The notes beneath the pieces were generated by a model. The model had not been told where the DNA came from. It saw only the letters and a list, made by a program, of their open reading frames with translations, and ran no database searches. From contig JAPLQY010000005.1 of NCBI GenBank assembly GCA_026399475.1, positions 1 to 60,331 on the forward strand: a stretch of DNA of 60,331 nt, written 5' to 3'. Below, one piece after another: positions 8,851 to 17,597 of the stretch (within the stretch, counting starts at the first letter, position 1; each line of letters begins with the position of its first letter). Made by a program: the position numbers and the translations under genes. Source of the DNA: Rhodocyclales bacterium. Lineage in GTDB: Bacteria; Pseudomonadota; Gammaproteobacteria; Burkholderiales; Rhodocyclaceae.

Positions 8851-9810
8851 GTGACATACCATTTGTACTATGCGGGCATGGCCCAGGATCAAGTGACTGA
8901 GCAGATCGGCTTGGCAGTTTCCGAAGACGGAAATGATTTCCGTCGCGTCGGCGATGGACTGCTAATTCCGATCGACTCTACAAAGCCATGGAAAAGCTTG
9001 CGTACCTGCAATCCAACCGTATTGCAGGAAGATGGACGTTTCCTGATGTTCTATCAAGGCATTTCACTTGATAGACATGTAAGCATTGCGTGCGCAACGT
9101 CACAAGACGGTATTCACTGGACGTGTGAAAACAATCCGGCCTTGACTGCGGAAAATGCCGCAGAGGTACTTGGTTCTGCGCAGCATGGCACCACTGACCT
9201 TATAGAGCCTTCGGTTGTGCGGGTTGGATCGGGGTATCGGATGTGGTTCATCACTCGCGGTAGTAACGAGCCCGGAAACAGGATGCATCACGCCTACAGC
9301 GTTGATGGGTTGTCATGGTCCGTCGATCAAGCTGATTTGCTGACCGGGCAAAGCATGGGAGCCAGCTGCAGAATCCATTATCCACAAGTCGTTCCTACCG
9401 ATTCTGGGTATTGGATATATATCAGTATTCGTGGGCCCAAGGGGCGATTTTCGGTGTGCCGCGGGTTCTCGTCTGACGGGTATGTTCTCGATCAGTGGGA
9501 AGACGTAACTCCGTCAGGTTTCGGTGCATCCCTGGTGTCCCGTGTATTGTCCAAACTAAGATTGCGTGCGTGGCATTATTCCCATGGGTTGGCGCATTCC
9601 CATATCGTTCCGGACGATGCGGTGGAGCGCACGTACTATCATGCGTATCACTTGGACAAGGAGCGTCGGACCTACATGGATGTCGTCGCCGTTGATTCTT
9701 GGGAGCCGTTGAGTATTCGGCGCGTATTTGACCGCGCAGAGAATCTGGAGGCATGGGATTCGTATTTTGTTGCGGATCCGTATGTCCTGCGCCTTCGCAA
9801 TGCCGCGTAG
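8851..9810 (+). CDS. GH43/GH32-like five-bladed beta-propeller protein
   Basis: 319 residues. Repeating blocks of the form xxxDGxxWxxxxxP (SEDGNDFRRV, SQDGIHWTCENNPAL, SVDGLSWSVDQADLL, SSDGYVLDQWEDV) and EPSVVRVGSGYRMWF are characteristic of the GH43/32/62/68 propeller fold. GTG start behind GAGGGA. No signal peptide, so it should be cytoplasmic, which is odd for a polysaccharide hydrolase. In surface-glycan loci such proteins are often of unknown role, and a glycosidase or sugar-binding function cannot be distinguished here. Confidence 0.65.
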   Translation: MTYHLYYAGMAQDQVTEQIGLAVSEDGNDFRRVGDGLLIPIDSTKPWKSLRTCNPTVLQEDGRFLMFYQGISLDRHVSIACATSQDGIHWTCENNPALTAENAAEVLGSAQHGTTDLIEPSVVRVGSGYRMWFITRGSNEPGNRMHHAYSVDGLSWSVDQADLLTGQSMGASCRIHYPQVVPTDSGYWIYISIRGPKGRFSVCRGFSSDGYVLDQWEDVTPSGFGASLVSRVLSKLRLRAWHYSHGLAHSHIVPDDAVERTYYHAYHLDKERRTYMDVVAVDSWEPLSIRRVFDRAENLEAWDSYFVADPYVLRLRNAA

Positions 9811-9857
9811 CTAAGAATCAGGTGACTGATCCCGTTGGACTTGAAAAGGAACGTCGT

Positions 9858-11006
9858 TTGCAGAATTGGAAAGTGGGAGATCGCAGGAGCATTGTCCGCC
9901 AGTTCAAGGCGGAGGATGTAGCGCGCTTCGTCGACATCACCGGAGACGATAACCCGATTCATGTGTCGGCAGAATTTGCCAGAGGAACTCCCGCCGGGGG
10001 GGTGATTGTTCATGGCATGCTGGCTGCATCGCACGTTTCTGCCCTGATCGGCAAGGAAATACCGGGCGACGGAGCGGTCTGGTCCTCTTTTGATGTGGTG
10101 TGGCGTAACCCGATCCGTTTGGGTGATCAGGTCCGCTTCGAAGCGGAAATCAAGGATATCCGTGTTTCGACCGGAGTAATCACGCTGGCGATTACCGGTA
10201 CCAACGAGACCCGAAAGAATATTAGTTTGGAAGCTACCGCAAAGGTGATGATCATGCAGCCAGAACCTTCTGAAACCCCCAAAGTCGGCCTCAAGGGGAA
10301 GCGCATTCTCGTGACGGGCGCCAGCGGCGTGCTGGGAACGGCCGTAGCGAATCGTTTGCGGCAGGAGGGTGCAATGCCGGTTTTATGGGGCCGTGATCTT
10401 GAGAGGCTATCAACGGTTGCGGGCCCCAGTGAAAAGCTTGTGGTCGATATGTCCAATTCCGATTCCCTTGATGAAGGGATCAAGGCGCTGCTGGATGGCG
10501 GAAAGGTCGACGGCGTTGTGCATCTGGCGGCGCCTCCCGCGCGGGCCATTGGCATGGATGATCCGGCAAATGCAGATGAACTCGCTGCACATCTTAATGT
10601 CGGCCCCGTAGCGTTCAGTCGTCTTTGTGCCGCATTGCTGCCGGGCATGGCGGCGGGGGGCTCGCTGGTTGTCGTCTTGACCCAGTACGTAGTTGGAGTT
10701 CCACCGCTCAAGATGTCGGCTTATGTTGCCGCCAAACTGGCGTCGCTCGGACTGGTACGCAGCATAGCGGCCGAGTTTGGACCCAAAGGGATTCGCTGCA
10801 ATGCGGTTTCCCCCGGCATGATCAACACGCCATATTCTGAATCTGTTCCCATGCGCCTCAAACAGATCGAAGCGGCAACAAATCCTTTGCGTAGATTGTG
10901 TGCTCCTCGCGATGTGGCGGATGCAGTATGTTTTCTGCTCGGCCCCGAGTCCGCCTTCGTCAACGGCACCAACCTCTCGCTTACTGGTGGAGCCGTAATG
11001 TCGTGA
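9858..11006 (+). CDS. MaoC hot-dog hydratase fused to a short-chain dehydrogenase
   Basis: 382 residues with two domains. Residues 1-135 are MaoC-like: FVDITGDDNPIHV carries the hydratase-2 Asp/His pair and GGVIVHGMLAASHVSALIG follows. Residues 145-382 are an SDR: LVTGASGVLGTAVA, active-site SAYVAAKLA, then GIRCNAVSPGMINTP. Together these suggest reduction and hydration/dehydration of a 3-oxo/3-hydroxy/enoyl acyl chain, probably on the carrier protein at 12883. I prefer the TTG at 9858 with AAGGA 6 bp upstream because it starts at the domain edge; GTG 9822 is an alternative. It overlaps the next gene by GTGA. Confidence 0.75.
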   Translation: MQNWKVGDRRSIVRQFKAEDVARFVDITGDDNPIHVSAEFARGTPAGGVIVHGMLAASHVSALIGKEIPGDGAVWSSFDVVWRNPIRLGDQVRFEAEIKDIRVSTGVITLAITGTNETRKNISLEATAKVMIMQPEPSETPKVGLKGKRILVTGASGVLGTAVANRLRQEGAMPVLWGRDLERLSTVAGPSEKLVVDMSNSDSLDEGIKALLDGGKVDGVVHLAAPPARAIGMDDPANADELAAHLNVGPVAFSRLCAALLPGMAAGGSLVVVLTQYVVGVPPLKMSAYVAAKLASLGLVRSIAAEFGPKGIRCNAVSPGMINTPYSESVPMRLKQIEAATNPLRRLCAPRDVADAVCFLLGPESAFVNGTNLSLTGGAVMS

Positions 11007-12877
11007 GGTCGAGTGTAACTATCGCCGATCTCGATCAGGCATGGCCGGAAGACCTGAAAGCCCTTGTAACCAAGGCTTTTTCTCAAGGCAGCCGAGTGGG
11101 AGCACTCAAGGCCACCGCTGCCATTGCCGCCTTGCCGGAGAGTCTGCAAGGGGCTCCATTTGTGCTCGGTTTCTGCTCTACTTTCACGCTTCAGCCCCTG
11201 TCCGAATTTATTCATTTTGGGTTGGCGACATTGCCGGTTCGGCCGAAACTGATACACGCCGATCTGGACAACATCGAGCAGTCGCTGCTTGATCCTGATT
11301 CACCGGTTCATGCCGCCAAACCGAATGCGCTCCTGGTCATCTGGCGCCTGGAGGAATTGGCACCAACGCTGGCTGAGCGTCCATGGGGCATGTCCGCAGC
11401 CGAGCGAAAGGCGACGGTGAGAGGGGTTGTCGAGCGTATCGAGTCTCTCGTCGAGTCGTATGCAAAGAGCTTCGTTACGCCCTTGTTCCTTTCGTCATTG
11501 CCGTCGGCGACAGTTCTCGGACGCCGATTTGCCGATGCGCACAGTGAGACCGGGCTTGCCGTCGCCCGGCAGGAAATCAATGCGGAATTGCTGAGGCTGA
11601 CGAACCGGCACAGGATTTGCCACATTTTCGATTTTTCCGCCTGGGTAGAGCGTGAGGGCGAGTCGGTTTGGGACAGGCGCATGGATGCGTTTGCCCGCCA
11701 GCCAATCGCGGTATCGGCAGTCCCGTCTTTTTCAGCGTACGTCAGGCGCGCGATGGCACCTCTGGTTCGCCCAGCCCGCAAGGTGCTGGCACTGGATCTG
11801 GACAACACCCTCTGGGGCGGTATTCTTGGCGAAGGGGGGATTGCCGGTTTGCAGATTGGCCAGGATTTTCCCGGAAAGATCTACCGGCGCATACAGCTGG
11901 CGGCCCTTGCCTTGAAGGACCAAGGAGTGCTTCTGGCCTTGTTAAGCAAAAACAACCATCCGGATGTTGTCGAGGCATTTGAAGCCCTCCCTCATATGCC
12001 GCTAAAGCTTGACGACTTTGCCGCTGTTCGCGTCAATTGGGAGCCAAAATCTGCAAATCTGCTGGACATTGCGCGGCAATTGAATCTTGGTGTCGACAGT
12101 TTTGTCTTCATGGATGACACCGCATTTGAGCGGGAACAAATGCTTTGCGCGTTGCCCGAAGTGGCCGTGCTGCAAAACTCCGAAGATCCTCTCTCGATTC
12201 TGGATACTCTCCTTGAATGTCCATACTTTGACGCCTACCGGGTTACCGAGGAAGATCGTCTTCGAAGCAATGACTATGCAAATCAGCAAGATCGTGAAGA
12301 GTTGCGGGAGTCGAGCGGAACTATAGAATCTTTTCTTCGATCACTCGAATTGAAAGTGGAAATTCGCCAGGTGGATGCAGCCGGAATTGGGCGTGCCGTG
12401 CAGATGCTGGCGAAAACCAACCAATTCAATTTGACAACGCGACGTCATGGCGAGGCCGATGTGCTGCGGTATGTCGCGGACCCCAAAAACCTGGTCTTGG
12501 CTTTGTCACTGCGTGACCGGTTTGGAGACCAGGGTGTGATTGGCTTGGCGATTATGATTGGCGGAGATGGCGAGAGTGCCGAGGTTGATAGTTTTCTGTT
12601 GAGTTGCAGAGCATTGGGGCGCGGTGTCGAAGATGCGTTGTGGGCATCTCTGGTGAAGCGTGCGGGCGCCAGGGGATACATTGATCTGCGCGCAAGTTAC
12701 CTGCCGTCGGGCAAAAATGTGCAATGCCGGGCTTTGTTCGAGAGGTTGGGCATGACCCGGATAGAAGAGAAGCATGGGGAAGGAGCGGGCTCGGATGGTG
12801 ACAGGGCTCAACATTACCGCCTCAAGCTGCCTTATGTTCCATCGACGCCAGATTGGTTGTCCGTTACGGAGTATTGA
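11003..12877 (+). CDS. FkbH-like HAD-IIIC phosphatase/acyl-loading protein
   Basis: 624 residues. An N-terminal region of about 250 residues is followed by the HAD core with the DxDxT nucleophile motif at Asp265-Asp267 (LALDLDNTLWGG), LLSKNNHPDV and FMDDTAFEREQM. The C-terminal about 180 residues are the GNAT-like part of FkbH proteins (LRDRFGDQGVIGLAI, FLLSCRALGRGVE). FkbH proteins load a three-carbon glyceryl unit from 1,3-bisphosphoglycerate on to a carrier protein. GTG start overlaps the preceding stop. An acyl carrier protein gene follows 5 bp later, as expected for a loading pair. The acyl product here is unknown. Confidence 0.82.
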   Translation: MRSSVTIADLDQAWPEDLKALVTKAFSQGSRVGALKATAAIAALPESLQGAPFVLGFCSTFTLQPLSEFIHFGLATLPVRPKLIHADLDNIEQSLLDPDSPVHAAKPNALLVIWRLEELAPTLAERPWGMSAAERKATVRGVVERIESLVESYAKSFVTPLFLSSLPSATVLGRRFADAHSETGLAVARQEINAELLRLTNRHRICHIFDFSAWVEREGESVWDRRMDAFARQPIAVSAVPSFSAYVRRAMAPLVRPARKVLALDLDNTLWGGILGEGGIAGLQIGQDFPGKIYRRIQLAALALKDQGVLLALLSKNNHPDVVEAFEALPHMPLKLDDFAAVRVNWEPKSANLLDIARQLNLGVDSFVFMDDTAFEREQMLCALPEVAVLQNSEDPLSILDTLLECPYFDAYRVTEEDRLRSNDYANQQDREELRESSGTIESFLRSLELKVEIRQVDAAGIGRAVQMLAKTNQFNLTTRRHGEADVLRYVADPKNLVLALSLRDRFGDQGVIGLAIMIGGDGESAEVDSFLLSCRALGRGVEDALWASLVKRAGARGYIDLRASYLPSGKNVQCRALFERLGMTRIEEKHGEGAGSDGDRAQHYRLKLPYVPSTPDWLSVTEY

Positions 12878-12882
12878 TCGAG

Positions 12883-13125
12883 ATGAAGAATGAAGATCCG
12901 TTGTTGCAAGTGGTGGCAGAAGTATTTGGATTGAATGTGGAGGAAGTCGATGACTCATCGTCGCAGGACACTATTCGCAAGTGGGACTCGCTCGGAATGA
13001 TCAACCTTATTAGTGAGATCGAGTTGCGTTTCGATGTTCAGTTTGATTTGGCCGAACTTGTCCTTTTCAAGAATGTCGGGATCATTCGAACCCTGCTTCT
13101 CGAAAAAGGAGTGTCATTTGACTGA
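12883..13125 (+). CDS. acyl carrier protein
   Basis: 80-residue acidic four-helix protein with the phosphopantetheine attachment site Ser36 in KWDSLGMINL. It carries acyl groups as thioesters after activation by a phosphopantetheinyl transferase, which is not in this window. It directly follows the FkbH-like gene and is overlapped by the next gene, so it is most likely the dedicated carrier of this module rather than the fatty-acid AcpP. Confidence 0.85.
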   Translation: MKNEDPLLQVVAEVFGLNVEEVDDSSSQDTIRKWDSLGMINLISEIELRFDVQFDLAELVLFKNVGIIRTLLLEKGVSFD

Positions 13126-14065
13126 GGGCGACGCCAACATGTTGCGCATGCCCTCCCTGGCAGACGAAATCCTGCGTGAGTTGGGGCGTCAGATGCCGTT
13201 CTTGCTCAAAGCGACGGCGGCAGGCGTCCCTGCGCTAGAGGTACGAATGGCGGAACTGGATTCAATTGCGTCACGCCTCTCGCTGATTTACGGGGAGCCG
13301 TCGCACTGGATTGCCGACACCGTGCGTGGGTATGTAATGCTGTCGATGGAGTTTCTTAAACTTCAGCGCCAGCTCGAAAAGTCCGGGAGGTATTTGCTCG
13401 GATCGGAGCGGGAAGCACTCCAGGTGGCATACGCCAATCAAGACGTTTTCGGCGGCTACTATCTGCCGGGTTTGCTGCTATCCGAGGCATTGTGGCCGAA
13501 TCACTTTCTGCTGGGCGAGGCCTTCAAAAAGTCGTTTGTGAGTGGACTGGCAAGTGGCGCAGAGGTTTTGGAAATTGGCGTGGGTACGGGCTACCATCTT
13601 GACCTGCTGTTAAGGCATTGTCCGGACGTACGCTATTCGGGTTTCGATATCAGCACCTATGCTATCGACTTCTGTCGGCATTATGCGTTTGGCAAGTCCG
13701 GCGAAGATCCTCGCGCACGATTCATCGAGGGGAATGTAAGCCATGGCCTGCCGCTCGCGCCCGCGAGCGTCGATGCCGTGGTGATGGGTGAAATTCTTGA
13801 GCACATCGACGATCCGGCAGCCGTGTTGCGCGACGTCAAAAAAGTGCTTCGACCCGGTGGCAGCATGTTCTTGACTACCGTTGCGTTCGCGGCAAATATC
13901 GACCATATCTTCATGTTCGAAAAGATTGACGATATCCGCAGGCTGCTTGCAGAAAATGGTTGGCGCATCGTTAGCGATTGGCCTTTGCCTGTGTATCCTG
14001 AAGATACACCCGATATGGTCCGCCGCCCGATGAACTATGGGGCTCTGGTTTTCCCGGTTACTTGA
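13118..14065 (+). CDS. class I SAM-dependent methyltransferase
   Basis: 315 residues. The SAM-binding motif is AEVLEIGVGTGYHLDLLL, then SGFDIST, and MGEILEHIDDPAAVLRDVKKVLRPGG, the standard methyltransferase-11/12 layout, after an N-terminal helical region of about 130 residues. I chose the TTG at 13118 because AAGGA lies 7 bp upstream and it overlaps the carrier protein by 8 bp; ATG 13139 is the alternative. As last gene of the acyl module it may methylate the acyl chain or the sugar that receives it. The substrate cannot be told. Confidence 0.75.
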   Translation: MTEGDANMLRMPSLADEILRELGRQMPFLLKATAAGVPALEVRMAELDSIASRLSLIYGEPSHWIADTVRGYVMLSMEFLKLQRQLEKSGRYLLGSEREALQVAYANQDVFGGYYLPGLLLSEALWPNHFLLGEAFKKSFVSGLASGAEVLEIGVGTGYHLDLLLRHCPDVRYSGFDISTYAIDFCRHYAFGKSGEDPRARFIEGNVSHGLPLAPASVDAVVMGEILEHIDDPAAVLRDVKKVLRPGGSMFLTTVAFAANIDHIFMFEKIDDIRRLLAENGWRIVSDWPLPVYPEDTPDMVRRPMNYGALVFPVT

Positions 14066-14189
14066 GCTGTGAATGACGTTTCTTGTGTAGCTGCCGTTGC
14101 TGTGTGGGAAGCCAATTCTCAACAAGCATCTAGTAATTCTCGTTTGCCTTGCATATGGCCACTAAACCCACGGAACGAAACCTTTCCGT

Positions 14190-15464
14190 ATGGCGAATAG
14201 CGGCGCGCCATTGAACTGGTTTGGGAGAATCTCTTCCAGACTTTCAGGCTTCCAGGGGGTGGGCTCCCTGGGCGCCGTCCATGTCCTGGTGCTGGCTTGT
14301 GGCCTTGGAGCCAACGTTGTCTGGACTCGCTTCATGTCTCAGGAAACGTTTGGTGCGTTCAAGGTCGTCCTTTCGTTCATCAACGTCGTCAGCGCTTTCT
14401 GTCTAATGGGCGCCAGCCAGGTGGCGACCATGTCCGCCGCAAGAGATGCAGACGGAAATTTGCTGCCGCTGTTGCGAAGCAAGTTATTGGTCAACTTGGC
14501 TGGCGCCGCGGTTGTTCTTGGCGGTGCATTGTATTACACCGTAGTCAGTCCCGAGTTGACGGGAGTTGGACGTGGACTATTTGCAGCAGCAGTGCTTTTT
14601 GTCTTGTACAACACCTCTGATCTGTGGACCTCCTGGTTAAACGGGAAGTCACGTTTCTCGGAACTTGCATTGGGAAGGATAACTACTTCGCTTCTTGCGT
14701 TAGCCAGCATCCTGCTGCTGTCGATGGCTGGCGTGAATGACCTGGCGATTATCGTTTTCCTGCATCTGACCGCACTGGGGTTGCAGAACCTCTATATGCT
14801 GCGTCGTGCCCTCCAGTTGCGCTCCAACGATGATGTTGATGCAGAAATCATCGCGCTGGGCCGGCATGCAAACTATGCAATGATGGTTGGAAGCCTCTTG
14901 TCGTTTGACATGATCCTCGTCGGACATTTTCACTCGTCTAATGTCGTCGCAATCTATGCTGTTGCGCTGATCTTCCCGGAGCAGATAAAGGCCCTGTTTT
15001 CCATTGTTGGCCAAGTGCTGGCCCCCAGGATGTATCAGGCAAAGTCACTCGACCAGATGTGGTCTGGGTTGCGAGGGGACTTCATTCTATTGACTTTTGG
15101 ATTTATCACGCTGGGAGTCGTTGGCTTCTTCCTGTTGCCGGTTGTGACTTCCTTGCTGTTCTCGAGCAAGTACGCCGAGGCGGCGAATCATGGCAAGTGG
15201 CTATGGCTGGCGATTGCCTCGCTGGGATCCACCAGCTACTTGGGTGGCGCGTTGACTGCAAGGCACAAAGTAGTCGCGATTTATGCATCATCCATTGCGT
15301 ATCCGATACTGCTGCTCGGACTGTATTTTGCATGGATTGGCGATGGCGTTTCCGGGATGGTTGCCGCGCGTGTTCAGGCGACAGTGGCTCTGGCGGTATT
15401 TTATGTCGCCGCGTTTGCGTACTACCTGACGCAAGAACGCCGCCAGAATTCAGAGCAACCTTGA
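14190..15464 (+). CDS. Wzx-like oligosaccharide flippase (MATE/MVF superfamily)
   Basis: 424 residues of mostly hydrophobic sequence with about 12 membrane segments. The N-terminal VWTRFMSQETFGAFKVVLSFINVV is the usual Wzx/RfbX opening (lone membrane protein that moves lipid-linked glycan units across the inner membrane). It lies 124 bp after the methyltransferase; I see nothing notable in that gap. No Wzy-like polymerase was recognised nearby. Confidence 0.75.
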   Translation: MANSGAPLNWFGRISSRLSGFQGVGSLGAVHVLVLACGLGANVVWTRFMSQETFGAFKVVLSFINVVSAFCLMGASQVATMSAARDADGNLLPLLRSKLLVNLAGAAVVLGGALYYTVVSPELTGVGRGLFAAAVLFVLYNTSDLWTSWLNGKSRFSELALGRITTSLLALASILLLSMAGVNDLAIIVFLHLTALGLQNLYMLRRALQLRSNDDVDAEIIALGRHANYAMMVGSLLSFDMILVGHFHSSNVVAIYAVALIFPEQIKALFSIVGQVLAPRMYQAKSLDQMWSGLRGDFILLTFGFITLGVVGFFLLPVVTSLLFSSKYAEAANHGKWLWLAIASLGSTSYLGGALTARHKVVAIYASSIAYPILLLGLYFAWIGDGVSGMVAARVQATVALAVFYVAAFAYYLTQERRQNSEQP

Positions 15465-15583
15465 TCAGGCTGCTCGTCGCCCCTCATATCGTCCACGAGG
15501 ATGAGCAATCGATCCCGGAGGCGGTTTTCGTGGCGCGGCGGGCGCTAGTGCCAGGTTTGCAAAAGGCTCAGAAAGTCTTTTAA
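15461..15583 (+). pseudogene. possible truncated stub of a lost gene
   Basis: A TTG overlaps the flippase stop as TTGA, the same coupling used elsewhere in this locus, and opens a 40-codon frame beginning LIRLLVAPHIVHEDEQSIPE before a TAA. The opening looks like a glycan-enzyme N-terminus but is far too short to be one. It may be all that is left of a gene deleted before 15795. Weak: it could be chance. Confidence 0.2.
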
Positions 15584-15794
15584 TGATTCGCAAATCGTTG
15601 TCCATGGTGCGCCAACGCGAGCGCAAACCTGAATTTGGGATATGCAGAATAGTGTGACTTGTTATGATTCGATATTCTTCTCGAATCGGCATGCGGATTG
15701 CGAAGTCTGGCTGGCACTCGTCCAGTCCGGCCAGCGTCCGCAACTGGCGTAAATCGAAGAGTTGATTTCACCAGGATAGACCACGGAGGCTTTG
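15584..15794. other. non-coding gap before the acetyltransferase gene
   Basis: Together with the stub at 15461-15583 this makes a 330-bp stretch without a convincing gene. I see several short frames in all phases but no family motif, no terminator hairpin and no clear promoter. It ends in a good ribosome binding site, GGAGG at 15785-15789. Confidence 0.5.
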
Positions 15795-16340
15795 ATGGTA
15801 GGGCGCGCTATGCGACTGTTTCTGACCAGGTTGATGCTGTTGGGGAAGGGGGCTGTTCGCAGGTTGTCCGTTCAACACCTGATGGATCGCTTTGGAAAGG
15901 TCGGTAAGGAGGTGTACCTGAATATGCCTGTTGTTGTTCATCAACCTGAATCCATCTACCTCGGCGATTACGTAGGTATTGGTGAGAATGTGGTGCTAAG
16001 GGGGGCAGGGGGCATAACCATGGGCAATCGAGTGCTGATTGCGACTGGTGTGGCGATCGTGTCGGCCGGGCACCCCCTGGTGCCTCCTAGATGGGGTGTT
16101 GATGTGCTCAAGCCAATTCATATAGGAGATGACGTATGGATTGGGACGAATGCGGTAATTCTCCCCGGGGTCAATATCGGGAATGGTGCCGTCGTTGCAG
16201 CCGGAGCTGTCGTCTCGCGTGATGTCCCCTCCTATGCCGTGGTGGCAGGGGTACCCGCCAGAGTGATCCGCACCATCGAGCCCCCTAAGGAAACCAGGGG
16301 AGATGCCGCTGGCTTTGATTCGGTACGTCAATCGCAATGA
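15795..16340 (+). CDS. left-handed beta-helix acyltransferase (WbbJ/Maa-like)
   Basis: 181 residues of hexapeptide repeats (IYLGDY VGIGEN, ITMGNR VLIATG, IHIGDD VWIGTN, VNIGNG AVVAAG) ending in the cap VPSYAVVAGVPARVIR. The catalytic histidine is in SAGHPL. Such trimers O- or N-acetylate sugars with acetyl-CoA. ATG at 15795 with GGAGG 5 bp upstream. It overlaps the next gene by ATGA. Acceptor unknown; a sugar hydroxyl of the surface glycan is likely. Confidence 0.8.
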   Translation: MVGRAMRLFLTRLMLLGKGAVRRLSVQHLMDRFGKVGKEVYLNMPVVVHQPESIYLGDYVGIGENVVLRGAGGITMGNRVLIATGVAIVSAGHPLVPPRWGVDVLKPIHIGDDVWIGTNAVILPGVNIGNGAVVAAGAVVSRDVPSYAVVAGVPARVIRTIEPPKETRGDAAGFDSVRQSQ

Positions 16341-17542
16341 CTATCGCGTCTCGTATCAAAAGCAACGCTACCGCATTTGCCCTGCGCGCCTTCGGACATC
16401 GCTTTGATGGCGCTTTCTCGATCTATCTCGAGCAGTCGCCTGCCAACGACTACGGCAATCCGGTCGGAACCTTTACCGCGTCCGCTGGCCTTGCTGTTCC
16501 TGTCCATGCCGATTACCGCTATCGGGTAAAGGCTGGCTGGAGGTATTTCCGCTCGCTCGACATGATGGGCGAATTGGAGCGGGAGGGGCGTCTGACCGGT
16601 TCCGAATCGGATTTCCTGCGGTTCGCGATCGGTAGCAGAACAATTGCGGTGTCGCCAAACGAGGCGGCGATGGCGGCGAAGGCAGTGGCTCGGCGCTTGC
16701 CCGAGTTGTTCATTCCGGAATCCATGGACGATCCGGAATGCCCTGTTGTACGTCCGACCGAAAGCGGTTTGCGCAGGCTTGTAGCGTTCTACGCCGAAAG
16801 GCACGCGGCAATGTTGCAGCAACTCGCTGCGGCGAACGTGGTTCGCCTGCCGGCCGGGGCGGCAATCCTCGAGATCGGTTTTACGACAGGAGGGCATTCC
16901 ACCTTCGCCTTCGAGCGCCTCGGCTTGCAAGCCAGTGCGGTCGACAACCATTACGGCGGCCTGGTTGGCGAGTCGGCGCTTCATGAATACAACAAGCGGC
17001 TGCTGTCCAGCAAGGTGGAATTTCGTGTCGGCGATATCACACGCACCACATCATTCCCGTCCGCAAGCTTCGATGTCATTTTTTCGGCAAGTGTTCTGGA
17101 GCATGTGCTGGACCTGAAGGCAGCGTTCTCCGAGATGTACCGGCTGTTGAAACCCGGTGGTGCGATCATTCACAACTACTCGCCGTATTTCTGCCATGAC
17201 GGCGGGCATGCGCTGGGGGTAGGTGATTCGCCCTGGGCGCATGTACGCATGGGCGTTCCCGAGTTTCTGCGCTATATCGAAGAGTTCCGCCCGAATGAGG
17301 CGGAAGCTGCTCGCGACTGGTTCAGCAGCGCGCTGCACCAGGACATGCCGCAGTGGAAGGTTCAGCGTCTTGTTGCGGCTTGCGGATTCCGTCTGGCTTT
17401 CTGGATGGCCAAGCCTTCTGCCAAGCGCTGGCTGCGTGACCTCACACCGGATGTCGTGCGCGATTGTTTTGCAGCGACGCCGGAGATCGGGATCGAGGAC
17501 CTGATTTCGCGCTCGGTATCTTTTGTTGGAATTAAACCGTAG
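16337..17542 (+). CDS. class I SAM-dependent methyltransferase with long N-terminal region
   Basis: 401 residues. About 170 residues of unassigned sequence (with PANDYGNPVG near residue 35) precede a SAM domain: AAILEIGFTTGGHSTFAF, GDITRT, DVIFSASVLEHVLDL, YRLLKPGG. The C-terminal about 120 residues carry YSPYFCHDGGHALG and are also outside the core. Coupled to the acetyltransferase gene by ATGA. A sugar O-methyltransferase is plausible; the extra domains are not recognised. Confidence 0.7.
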   Translation: MTIASRIKSNATAFALRAFGHRFDGAFSIYLEQSPANDYGNPVGTFTASAGLAVPVHADYRYRVKAGWRYFRSLDMMGELEREGRLTGSESDFLRFAIGSRTIAVSPNEAAMAAKAVARRLPELFIPESMDDPECPVVRPTESGLRRLVAFYAERHAAMLQQLAAANVVRLPAGAAILEIGFTTGGHSTFAFERLGLQASAVDNHYGGLVGESALHEYNKRLLSSKVEFRVGDITRTTSFPSASFDVIFSASVLEHVLDLKAAFSEMYRLLKPGGAIIHNYSPYFCHDGGHALGVGDSPWAHVRMGVPEFLRYIEEFRPNEAEAARDWFSSALHQDMPQWKVQRLVAACGFRLAFWMAKPSAKRWLRDLTPDVVRDCFAATPEIGIEDLISRSVSFVGIKP

Positions 17543-17597
17543 TGCTCCCGCGCACGAGCGAGTGCTTCGCCGCGGGAGACATCCCCAGCCTCAAGTC

